From Clostridia bacterium (GTDB lineage Bacteria; Bacillota; Clostridia; Oscillospirales; Acutalibacteraceae), in contig JAFQBE010000015.1 in the NCBI GenBank assembly GCA_017416765.1, positions 1 through 64,000 of the forward strand: 64,000 nt of DNA, in the 5' to 3' direction. The translations under genes were made by a program, and so were the position numbers. The notes under the pieces were generated by a model. It ran no database searches. It was not told the DNA's origin and saw only the letters and a program-made list of their open reading frames with translations. This document shows, piece by piece, positions 41,219-49,450 of this stretch (positions within the stretch are counted from its first letter, which is position 1; every line of letters starts with the position of its first letter).

Positions 41219-41745
41219 ATTCCTGAATTAAAAACAATAAGTACGGCTTTCATTAATATATCATTTTTTGTTGACCTGTAAATTAAAATAGATACATTTT
41301 TTGCGAAGCATAAAAAATGCAGGACAGACTCAATGCAGCCTGTCCTGTGTTTTTTCTTTTTAAAATCAAGTAAATTACCGTTTACAAAAGTATGATATTT
41401 TGAACGCTGATAGGTTAATTATATATCAATCGTAGGGGTCGGCGTCCTCGACGACCCGAAAAGTAAGCGTTATGTTACTTTTGTCAAGCGTTACAAAAGT
41501 AACCAAAAAAACTTTTGAGTTTCGCGCACTTTGCTTACGGCTGACGATAGTAAATCCGCGAAGCAGACAGAACAAAAAATGTTTTGTTCTGCTGCCGTAA
41601 CGGCTATTATATAGTCATATAAATTTTAAAGTTTAATCTAACGCCTACGGAACTTCGCTCGCATTAATTAGCAAGGTTTGTGTTCGTCAGCCTGCTCCGT
41701 TCAAACTAACGGCATATTCAGAATTTGTGACATTCACAAAAACCA
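41219..41745. other. 527-bp gap with repeats and no gene
   Basis: I see no gene here. A strong bidirectional terminator stem CAGGACAG/CTGTCCTG (41320-41327 with 41340-41347) has T-runs on both sides. A GTAGGGG-type element is at 41432-41458. A perfect 11-bp inverted repeat GTTACTTTTGT/ACAAAAGTAAC is at 41474-41503, and AGAACAAAA/TTTTGTTCT at 41569-41590. The stretch 41460-41740 looks like decayed repeat or degenerate mobile sequence. Confidence 0.7.
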
Positions 41746-42477
41746 TCAGTTAAAAAACAGCACCGTAAACGCAAGAAAAACCTGTGCGGCAAAATATGTA
41801 ACGGTATTGAAGATTTTCAGCTTGAATTTTTTATAGCGTGTATCAAAGGTAATAAGCCCCAACGAAGCATCAGACAATGAAAACAGTATTCCGCCAAGCA
41901 GCAAAAGTATTGCCGGCAGAATATCTGCCGTATCTTTTCCCAACAGCATGCTTATTCCGAGTTCGGACGATTTAATGGTCATCATCGAAACAAAGCAGCT
42001 GTATACCGACAGCGGAACTGCCATGGCACCGAAATGTATATCCTTTGAATAAGTCGCTATTAAGAATGCTGCTGTTACTGCAACCGCGGCAGCAATTTCC
42101 TGCCAGAAAAAATCAGGACTTCCCGGAAAAAGCTTCTGTTGTATTTTGAGGTATGCCATACAGTAAAAAACATGAGCCATGCCGAAAAACAGCATACCTA
42201 ACAGAAAGAAAACCTTTGTTGGCTTGGGTATGTGAAGCATTAAATCGCCAAGCCACGAAAAGCCGAAGCCCAATAGCATCAGCACCGCATAGCTACCCGA
42301 AATATCGGTTTGGACCGCGATAGTGAGCGCCAGCAGCAGATAAGCCGTAGCGCAAACCATTTTGCAGCCCAGCGAGTTCCAATTTTTGGTGGGCCACATT
42401 TTTTTAAGATACAGCGGTACAAAAATAATTTCGGTTAAAACAAATATTGAACACAGAACAACAGCGGCGGTTGACAT
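41746..42477 (-). CDS. YhhN-family membrane protein (lysoplasmalogenase-like)
   Basis: An integral membrane protein of 243 residues with about eight helices. The YhhN/TMEM86 signatures are FSWLGDLMLHI near 75, the GMLFFGMAHVFYCMAYL stretch near 95, and FSLSDASLGLITF near 205, which hold the conserved acidic residues. Family members hydrolyse lysoplasmalogen; clostridial membranes often contain plasmalogens, so this fits. It is the last gene of the six-gene minus-strand operon, 23 bases after the serine hydrolase. Confidence 0.88.
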   Translation of the reverse strand: MSTAAVVLCSIFVLTEIIFVPLYLKKMWPTKNWNSLGCKMVCATAYLLLALTIAVQTDISGSYAVLMLLGFGFSWLGDLMLHIPKPTKVFFLLGMLFFGMAHVFYCMAYLKIQQKLFPGSPDFFWQEIAAAVAVTAAFLIATYSKDIHFGAMAVPLSVYSCFVSMMTIKSSELGISMLLGKDTADILPAILLLLGGILFSLSDASLGLITFDTRYKKFKLKIFNTVTYFAAQVFLAFTVLFFN

Positions 42478-42500
42478 AGGTGATCGCTCCGTTCAAAAAT

Positions 42501-44078
42501 TTATTTCATTCTGCCCCTCTGGGGTGCTTCAATAATCTTGTGTGAATTAAGGAAAACTGCACTGAACATTGAATACAGCGTTTCATTCGTGATTTCGTTG
42601 CGGAGTGTTGGCGCAAGCTTACTTGTTATATATTCCGTAGTAGGCATTGAGGACGGTTCCACCAAAACAGAATTACCCTTGAATACGAATTTCAGCCTGC
42701 GCTGATTTATTGATTCAAGCGGGCGTATCCACACTTCAAGCGTTTTTTTGTCCAGCCATGCGGCACTTGAACAGGCAGTATATTTCAAATTGCCCAGCGT
42801 CATTCTGCTGTAACGGGCATTTCCGTCAAGCCCTATATGAATTATATTGCTGTCCTTACCCTCTGTCCAGTACATGGTACATTCGTCCTCATAAAAATTA
42901 AAACGAATGTTATCCATAGGACCGCCTTTATACACGCTCATATAAACGGCAGGTATAGTCAGCACGCTCAACGGAAAACCTACTGCTGCAAGCACGGGAT
43001 TTGGGGTAAGCTTTATTGTTTTACCCTCTATTTTACTTTCCTGCTCCGGTTGTCTTTCCCTTGCTTCAAGCTCGGGCAATGCAGAAAACTCCGGTATTTC
43101 AACCGTTTCGGGTGCTTCGCCGTCAAAAAACATTTCCTTATCATGGCGGGCTATACATTCAAGTGCTTTGTCTTCATCAAGCTCATTGCTTGTGGTTACG
43201 ATAACCGCATCATAATCCTTATAAACAAAAGCAAACTGAGAAAACATACCGTCAAAGCGGTAGGTGTTTTCCTGCTCACAGCCCCAGATAAAATAGCCGT
43301 AACCGTTTTTCGGTGCGCCGTTTTCAATGTGTTCAGTATAATCGGCAGCAGCAAGCTCAACCCATTCGGCGGGAATAACCTGCTTACCGTTATATATACC
43401 CTTATTTAGATAGCACAGCGCAATTTTTGCAAGGTCCTCCGTTTTCAGATAAAGACCCCAACCGCCTGTTTCAATACCGTTTGATTCACGCTCCCACTGC
43501 GTTGCCTCAATACCAAGCGGCTCATAAAGCCTCGGAGTGAGATATTCGGTAAGCGTCTGACCCGTGAGCTTTGCTATCATCGCAACAACCATATAGGTGT
43601 TTTCGTTGATATAGCTCCAGCCTTCGCCGGGTGTGTAGCCCTGTTTGGTTTCAATATAATCCTTAACCCAATTCGCGGATGTTCTGTCAGCCATAATGCT
43701 GACAGCCTTGCCCGCGGTCATGGTAAGCAAATGATGAAGGGTTATTTTTTCAAGGTCTTCATCGGCTTTGTTCTGACAGTATTCGGGAAAAACATCAACA
43801 ATCCTTGTATCAAGGCTGAGCAGACCTTCGCTTACAGCAAAGCCGGCGGCTGTAGAAGTAACACTTTTACTGACCGAATACATTATGTGCATATAATCCG
43901 GTCCGTAGGGCTTGCGCCATTGCTCGAACGCAACCTTGCCGTGGCGGATAACCATCAGCGAATGAGTTTCAATACCGCTGTGTTCAATATCCTCAATAAG
44001 GCGTGCGATAATATCCGAAGATACGCCTGCTTCTTCGGGATAAGCCGCTCTCGGTATAGCCAAAGCCTTGTTTGCCAT
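42501..44078 (-). CDS. Serine hydrolase, beta-lactamase/class C family
   Basis: A 525-residue protein with a penicillin-binding-like hydrolase domain in residues about 1-310. The nucleophile motif S-x-x-K is SVSK in MYSVSKSVTSTAAG near 67, and the tyrosine motif is YINEN near 157. The C-terminal 200 residues are beta-rich and unlike the classical domain. No signal peptide is seen, which is unusual for cell-wall enzymes, so a cytoplasmic esterase or peptidase is possible. It lies between the GDPD-like gene (30 bases) and yhhN (23 bases). Confidence 0.88.
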   Translation of the reverse strand: MANKALAIPRAAYPEEAGVSSDIIARLIEDIEHSGIETHSLMVIRHGKVAFEQWRKPYGPDYMHIMYSVSKSVTSTAAGFAVSEGLLSLDTRIVDVFPEYCQNKADEDLEKITLHHLLTMTAGKAVSIMADRTSANWVKDYIETKQGYTPGEGWSYINENTYMVVAMIAKLTGQTLTEYLTPRLYEPLGIEATQWERESNGIETGGWGLYLKTEDLAKIALCYLNKGIYNGKQVIPAEWVELAAADYTEHIENGAPKNGYGYFIWGCEQENTYRFDGMFSQFAFVYKDYDAVIVTTSNELDEDKALECIARHDKEMFFDGEAPETVEIPEFSALPELEARERQPEQESKIEGKTIKLTPNPVLAAVGFPLSVLTIPAVYMSVYKGGPMDNIRFNFYEDECTMYWTEGKDSNIIHIGLDGNARYSRMTLGNLKYTACSSAAWLDKKTLEVWIRPLESINQRRLKFVFKGNSVLVEPSSMPTTEYITSKLAPTLRNEITNETLYSMFSAVFLNSHKIIEAPQRGRMK

Positions 44079-44108
44079 AAAGTGTTCCTTCTTTCTATTA
44101 AATTTTTA

Positions 44109-45137
44109 TTATGCTTTTTTGCCCCATTTTTTTCTGAAATAAATCTGCCAGCTGAGTACAAGCGCAACACCGAAAAGTGCCCACGCAGCTCTGCCGGGAG
44201 TGATTTCAAAATCGCCCTGTACCTTCTTGCCGTCGTCAACATTAAGGTTGGCTACAGCTTCGTCTAACACGGCGCGAGCATCAGCCATTTCGTATATTGC
44301 ACAGCTGCCGTCTGCAAGCAGGGCTTCGGCGGCTTCAAGTGCGCTCTCGTAAGCTGACACTCTGTTGGGGAAAGCTGTTGTAATATCAATTTCTTTTGCG
44401 TTGCTTACGCTTTCGGTAAGCTTATTGTATTCTGCCGAATTCTCTTTTAAGTATTCTGCAAAATCCTGCGGATATGCAGTAATAATTGCGCTGTAGCCTC
44501 TTGCTATAAGGTCATCCCAGCTTCTTGCAGTATCGGTTCGTTTTGCACTTTTAGCTGTGTTTTCAAAGGAAAAGACACCGTCCTTACCGACCTTTTCAAA
44601 CATGAAAGTAACGGAATTGTGAAGAATCACACCGTCCTGATTACCTGTCTGAAGCTGTACGGCAACCGCGTTTGTGTACTTTGCAAAACGGTTGACAAAC
44701 GAAAGTGCGCTGAAATATATGTTGCCGGTATAAATGCCTAAAAGCAAGGGCTTTGTTTCTTTGCTTTCAGCCCATTTTATAACCTTTGAAGCGCTGCCCT
44801 TCACACGGAAAAACACATTTTCAAATGCATCTTCACCAAGCTCATGCACCTGCGCATACAGGCTTTCAGCTTCGTTTATATCGGCAGCGTCGGCAATAAC
44901 ATATATCTCACCGTTTGCCGCTTTATATGCCTGTGCCAAATCAAGCTCACCTGCAAGTACAACACCGTTTGCACCCGCCTGTTTTGCGGATTCGATATCT
45001 TCAGCCGTGCGGCAGATTGCACCGAACCATATTTCACTTTCCTTTTGTTCTTCCTGCGCAAAGGCGGTTACACCGAATGACAGCATAATTGCCGCTGCAA
45101 GCACAGCAGAAAAAACTGCTTTAAAATACTTATGCAT
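44109..45137 (-). CDS. Secreted, membrane-anchored GDPD-like TIM-barrel protein
   Basis: A 342-residue protein with a signal peptide (residues 1-27, ending AFAQE) and a C-terminal transmembrane helix (WALFGVALVLSWQIYF) followed by a basic tail. The middle resembles a glycerophosphodiester phosphodiesterase barrel (TAEDIESAKQAGANGVVLAGELDLAQ, then late GYSAIITAYPQDFAEYL), but the usual HRG and EPEN metal motifs are not seen, so it may be catalytically dead. A helical hairpin region precedes the anchor. It is 18 bases after the ABC permease gene. Confidence 0.7.
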   Translation of the reverse strand: MHKYFKAVFSAVLAAAIMLSFGVTAFAQEEQKESEIWFGAICRTAEDIESAKQAGANGVVLAGELDLAQAYKAANGEIYVIADAADINEAESLYAQVHELGEDAFENVFFRVKGSASKVIKWAESKETKPLLLGIYTGNIYFSALSFVNRFAKYTNAVAVQLQTGNQDGVILHNSVTFMFEKVGKDGVFSFENTAKSAKRTDTARSWDDLIARGYSAIITAYPQDFAEYLKENSAEYNKLTESVSNAKEIDITTAFPNRVSAYESALEAAEALLADGSCAIYEMADARAVLDEAVANLNVDDGKKVQGDFEITPGRAAWALFGVALVLSWQIYFRKKWGKKA

Positions 45138-45155
45138 ATTTTCTCCGATTTAATT

Positions 45156-45962
45156 TTATTTGAGGTTGATTTTGTGGTTCATCAGCCAAGCACTGCCCCA
45201 GAAGAAAAGGCAGGTTATAACAAATTCAAAAATAACGTCTGCAACACCGAGCACCATGCCGCCCGCAGCCATTGCCGTTGTGGAGAATCTGATACCCTCT
45301 ACGGAAATAACCATTGACAGCGGAACATATGCTGTAAGGAAAGCGCTCGCAGTCTGAAGCACACCGAAAAGCACCGCAAAAATAATAATTGCGGGCAGGA
45401 AGCTCTGACGCTGGAAGGGACGGACATTTGAAAGAGTAATAGCAAAATAAATTTCCGCAATAAGGAAGGTTATTTTAAGGAAAACTCTTGTGACAAGCAC
45501 GATAACAACCTTGATAACTGCAGCTGTATCGGGCAGCTCTGCCATGGTTGAAATAAGAATTTTTACCATAGCAATGTTTTCTTCACCAACCTGATCGGTA
45601 GCATAGTAAAATATGCCGCCGAAGATACCTATAAGGGCAAGATAGCTGAGCAGAATCCAGAAGAAGGAGCAGAGTGCCTTTGCAAAAAGCAGCTGACCGC
45701 TCGTTACGGGAAGCGTAAAACTCAGATAGCCCTGATCGCGGAAAAGGGTTGTATTGAAATTGGAAACAACGGAAATGAGTGTAACAATAAGTATGCCGAG
45801 TGCTACAACAATAACGGCAATAAGCGAAATAGCAGTCAGCCATGCAATTTCAAACGCAAGTGATATTGCCATAAAAGCAACAGCCGCTGCGGCGGCAATA
45901 TAAATATTGGCAACAGAGTGAAGTCCTGCCTTGAGTTCATTTTTTATAAGCTTACCAACCAA
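45156..45962 (-). CDS. ABC transporter permease
   Basis: An ABC-2-like integral membrane protein of 268 residues with six hydrophobic segments. The start is a TTG at 45962, read from AAGGAGG (complement of 45972-45978) eight bases upstream, giving (M)VGKLIKNELKAGLHSV. The ATPase stop codon (45952-45954) lies inside the first codons, so translation is coupled. A longer frame to 46034 exists but would overlap the ATPase by 83 bases. It pairs with the ATPase upstream as an exporter or membrane-stress transporter of unknown substrate. Confidence 0.85.
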   Translation of the reverse strand: MVGKLIKNELKAGLHSVANIYIAAAAAVAFMAISLAFEIAWLTAISLIAVIVVALGILIVTLISVVSNFNTTLFRDQGYLSFTLPVTSGQLLFAKALCSFFWILLSYLALIGIFGGIFYYATDQVGEENIAMVKILISTMAELPDTAAVIKVVIVLVTRVFLKITFLIAEIYFAITLSNVRPFQRQSFLPAIIIFAVLFGVLQTASAFLTAYVPLSMVISVEGIRFSTTAMAAGGMVLGVADVIFEFVITCLFFWGSAWLMNHKINLK

Positions 45963-46653
45963 AGCTGAACACCTCCTTGAAAATTTCTTCAACGCTTCTG
46001 CCGCTTTCGCGGATTTCGTCAATGCTTGCATCAAGCTTTACCCTGCCCTCACCAATCATAAGAACGGAGTTGAATATACGCTCAACATCGTTGATAAGGT
46101 GGGTTGAAATAAGTACGGTAGACTTATCTGCGTAGTTATTCATAATAACATCAAGAATTGCGCTTCTTGTTGCGGGGTCAACACCGCCGAGGGGTTCATC
46201 AAGGCAATAGAGCTTTGCGGCGCGGCTCATAACGATAAGCAGCTGCAGCTTTTCCTGCATACCCTTGGACATTGTTTTGATTTTCTGGTTGGGATCAAGG
46301 CGGAAACGGCTGAGCATATCCATAGCCTTTACCTTGTCAAAATCCGCAAAGAAATCCTGGAAGTAATCAATAGCGTCCTTAGCCTTCATCCATTCGGGAA
46401 GGTATGTACGCTCTGGCAGATATGCCGTAACGGATTTTGTGTAGATGCCGGGTGCCTTACCGTCAATAAGCACGGTGCCTTCATAATCGTGAATAAGGCC
46501 TGTGAGAATTTTGATAAGTGAGGTTTTGCCGCAGCCGTTGGGACCGAGCAGACCGATAATCTGACCTTGCTCATAGTTCAGGTCAAGACCGCGCAGAACC
46601 TGATTGTGTCCGTAGGATTTCTGCAATCCGTGGACTTCGATGATTTTGCTCAT
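45952..46653 (-). CDS. ABC transporter ATP-binding protein
   Basis: A 233-residue ABC ATPase. Walker A is GPNGCGKTS near residues 37-45. The signature region is MSKGMQEKLQLLI near 131, where the usual LSGGQ is replaced by MSKGM as in several ABC-2 exporters. Walker B is LYCLDEPLGGVDP near 150 and the switch His is in STHL. Its start codon overlaps the stop of the AI-2E-like gene (ATGA), and it overlaps the permease gene at its end. Confidence 0.95.
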   Translation of the reverse strand: MSKIIEVHGLQKSYGHNQVLRGLDLNYEQGQIIGLLGPNGCGKTSLIKILTGLIHDYEGTVLIDGKAPGIYTKSVTAYLPERTYLPEWMKAKDAIDYFQDFFADFDKVKAMDMLSRFRLDPNQKIKTMSKGMQEKLQLLIVMSRAAKLYCLDEPLGGVDPATRSAILDVIMNNYADKSTVLISTHLINDVERIFNSVLMIGEGRVKLDASIDEIRESGRSVEEIFKEVFSFGW

Positions 46654-47900
46654 TTCTTTTGTTCCTTTCGTGGCTTCTTTTTTAAAGAAAGCTTTTTAAG
46701 CTCAATTGATGAATGGGGATCATCGCCGTTATTGGCAATGCTTCGTGAAGTTCTCCAGATATGAATAATACCGTCATCGTTGAGAACCTTCAGTATTGTT
46801 ATGGTAAACGGCAGTATAAACATACCGAGAACGCCGAAAATTTTAAGACCGAGGTACATACTCATCAGCGTTGCTATAGGCGGCAGACCAAGCTGACCCG
46901 CAACAAGCTTAGGCTCGATATACTGGCGCAGAACGCTGATAATAATATAAAGCACAAGTATACCTATACCAAGACCTATGTTGCCCATAAGCAGCGAGCC
47001 TATACCCCACGGAATCAGCACCGTACCCGAACCGAGAATAGGCATAATATCTACTATTGCTGTAGCAATAGCTATTGTGAAAATATAGCTGCCGCCGTAT
47101 ACACCTATCAGCTTGAGTGCGTACAGACCGATAACAAGCTCCGTACAGGTTATGCAGATTATAAGGCAGTATGCCTTGCACATCTTGCTCAGCGTACTCA
47201 TGGTAAGCGCTTTGGTTTTTGAAAGCGTTTCGCGCTTTTTTGCAGGGAACTGACGCTTTATAAAGCTGACTATGTGTTCATAATCTGCCGTAATAAAACA
47301 GGTTGCAATAAAAGTTATTACAATTGCAATAAGAATACTCGGCACTTTGCCTGCTTTTGAAATGACACCCGAAAGCGGTTTAAGCAAAGCCGAAAAATCA
47401 AACCCGAGCAGACTTGTGCGTTCAGGCGGCAATTCACTTGCCGAGCCTTCTTTAAAAGCAGTCATCAACGAATCCGCAAGGTCGGATATATTCACCGCAA
47501 GGGGTGCGCTTATTGCCTGCGGCAGCTTGTCAACCAGATTCAAAAGCCACGCTTCTGCCTGATTTATAAAATCGGGTATGTTTTCAAAGGTCTGCATGAG
47601 CGTATCAACCATGCCTTTGATTTCGGAAACAACCGAAGTACCTGCCAGGGCAATTATGCCGATAAGCATTAGGGCTGTAAATGTGGTCATCAGCAATGCC
47701 GCCAAGCCCCGCTTAATCGGAACGCGTTTTGTAAGGGCACGCAGAGGCTTCTGAAACAGCATTGCAACAAAAAATGCAAATATGAACGGAAACAGCGGCC
47801 AGAATGCAAAACGCATGAACAGGTAAAACGCGCCGATAATGAGCGCAAAATACGCTACATTAATTAATAATGCACGGCGTTTTTCAACTGTTGCAGTCAT
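46650..47900 (-). CDS. AI-2E/YtvI-family transporter
   Basis: A 416-residue membrane protein of the AI-2E (PerM/YtvI) family with about eight helices. An N-terminal hydrophobic pair precedes a long soluble middle region, and the family's late signature PKLVAGQLGLPPIATLMSMYLG is visible near 355 (in part: PKLVAGQLGLPP). Some relatives export AI-2 and the Firmicutes YtvI is a sporulation protein; the substrate here is open. It is the first gene of the six-gene operon. AAGGAGGA lies before the start. Confidence 0.9.
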   Translation of the reverse strand: MTATVEKRRALLINVAYFALIIGAFYLFMRFAFWPLFPFIFAFFVAMLFQKPLRALTKRVPIKRGLAALLMTTFTALMLIGIIALAGTSVVSEIKGMVDTLMQTFENIPDFINQAEAWLLNLVDKLPQAISAPLAVNISDLADSLMTAFKEGSASELPPERTSLLGFDFSALLKPLSGVISKAGKVPSILIAIVITFIATCFITADYEHIVSFIKRQFPAKKRETLSKTKALTMSTLSKMCKAYCLIICITCTELVIGLYALKLIGVYGGSYIFTIAIATAIVDIMPILGSGTVLIPWGIGSLLMGNIGLGIGILVLYIIISVLRQYIEPKLVAGQLGLPPIATLMSMYLGLKIFGVLGMFILPFTITILKVLNDDGIIHIWRTSRSIANNGDDPHSSIELKKLSLKKKPRKEQKK

Positions 47901-47941
47901 TTACTTTCCTCCTTTTACTCGTCCTTTTAACAAGTATTAGT

Positions 47942-47970
47942 ATTATAATACATATCGGAGAAAAATACAA
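47942..47970 (-). promoter_or_regulatory. Promoter of the AI-2E/ABC operon
   Basis: On the minus strand, TTGTAT (complement of 47965-47970), 17-base spacer, TATAAT (complement of 47942-47947), about 40 bases before the first gene. Confidence 0.75.
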
Positions 47971-48017
47971 TTGTATTTCATCAAAGTTAGAAAAAACTTA
48001 ATATTCTGCTTGAATTA

Positions 48018-49421
48018 TTACAAACTTATGTTTTCAATAAAATTTTCGGAGAATTCCGGGTCAGTCGCAAGGGACAGTATTTCAACATTTTGCGGCAATG
48101 TTCTGCTGCCGCTTGCCCACATAGCCGTACCGCAAAACGCGGTATTTCCTGCGAAAGAGGCTTTTGCGGCAAGGGCTGAATCAAGCAGACCCGTTATAGC
48201 GGCACTTTCGGGATTTAAATATGTGCCGAAACCACCCGACAGAATAACTTCTTTAATCTCCTCTGCGTTAATACCCGCTTTATGCAGCAGCATATCCGTA
48301 CCGGTACGCACAGCTGCTTTTGCAAGCATGAATTCATGCACATCATGCGTGGTGATTACTATATCGCCCGTTATGCTATAGCTGCCGCCGTCAATCCTGC
48401 CGTTTTCCGCTATGATTTCTTTACTGCGTAAAGCTGCAACAATATCAAGCAGACCCGACCCGCATATACCTGCAGGTGCGGCAGAATTCACAGTACGGAT
48501 ATTTTTCATGTTATTTTCAAAACTGAAAGAACATATTGCGCCGTCGGTTGCCGCCATACCGCAGCTTATATTCGCACCTTCAAAAGCAGGACCTGCTGCG
48601 GCTGAAGATGCAAAAATTTTATCCTCATTAAAAAGTGCAATTTCGGCATTTGTGCCAAGGTCAATTAACAGCTTGTATCTTTTTTCGGGTTTTGCAGCTA
48701 TTATGCCCGCCGTAATATCTGCACCTATAAACTCACTCATGCAAGGCAGAGTGATTATATCAAATTTTTCAAATTTTTTTTGCTGTGAATCAAGAAAAAC
48801 AGGCTTATACGGGTGGTGCTTCAATCCCGAGCAATCTTCATTGAGCAGAATATGCATCATTGCGGTGTTTCCGCAAATGTAAAGTATATCTGCTTTACCA
48901 TTTATCATTTTTTCAAGCTGCTTGATAATAAGCTCATGCTGCATCTGAATATCGCCTTCAATACGCGAAATCACATCCGCACCGTAGGCTGATTGAGCAT
49001 TATTTTCGCTTTTTACATTTACAATATTTCCCTTTTCGTCGGTAAAGCCAACCGTTACGGTAGTTGTGCCTATATCCGCAATTGCACGCAGGGAAGCCGA
49101 TTCTGTTGTTTTTTCTTCAACCTGTGCTGTGGCAACAGGTGTAAATTCCGACACCGGTTCAACTTCCATACCGCCTTCTGGGTATGTCCGACAGGCTAAA
49201 CGAATGTTTTGCGATATTTCTTTTTCCGTAAGCAGCTTTTTTTCCGTTTCAGTCGGTTCTGTAAAGTAATTTAACTTTACCTTGCATTTACCACAGGTAC
49301 CCTTACCCGAACATGGCGCAAAGAAGCAAACACCTGCTCTGCGCAATGCGCAAAGCAGGCTTTCGTTACTTTTACATTCTTGTTTTAGTTTTTCGCCGTT
49401 AAGGCATAAGGTGATTTGCAT
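48018..49421 (-). CDS. RACo-like ferredoxin/ASKHA corrinoid-activating protein (DUF4445)
   Basis: A 467-residue protein. Residues 1-85 are a plant-type [2Fe-2S] ferredoxin domain, with cysteines in PCSGKGTCGKCKV and LACRTYP. From residue about 110 there is an ASKHA ATPase core with DIGTTTVTVGF, IDLGTNAEIAL and LSGGFGTYL. This is the architecture of RACo and RamA proteins, which use ATP to reduce Co(II) corrinoids in methyltransferases. It is shorter than RACo (about 630 residues) and no corrinoid protein or methyltransferase is adjacent. It shares a strand with the GPH carrier 30 bases upstream. Confidence 0.85.
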   Translation of the reverse strand: MQITLCLNGEKLKQECKSNESLLCALRRAGVCFFAPCSGKGTCGKCKVKLNYFTEPTETEKKLLTEKEISQNIRLACRTYPEGGMEVEPVSEFTPVATAQVEEKTTESASLRAIADIGTTTVTVGFTDEKGNIVNVKSENNAQSAYGADVISRIEGDIQMQHELIIKQLEKMINGKADILYICGNTAMMHILLNEDCSGLKHHPYKPVFLDSQQKKFEKFDIITLPCMSEFIGADITAGIIAAKPEKRYKLLIDLGTNAEIALFNEDKIFASSAAAGPAFEGANISCGMAATDGAICSFSFENNMKNIRTVNSAAPAGICGSGLLDIVAALRSKEIIAENGRIDGGSYSITGDIVITTHDVHEFMLAKAAVRTGTDMLLHKAGINAEEIKEVILSGGFGTYLNPESAAITGLLDSALAAKASFAGNTAFCGTAMWASGSRTLPQNVEILSLATDPEFSENFIENISL

Positions 49422-49450
49422 TTTAAATCATCCCTCAAACCGAATGTGAA

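Noticed and set aside
45963-46034. Longer permease start at 46034
   Set aside because: It would overlap the ATPase gene by 83 bases, while the TTG at 45962 has an ideal AAGGAGG site.
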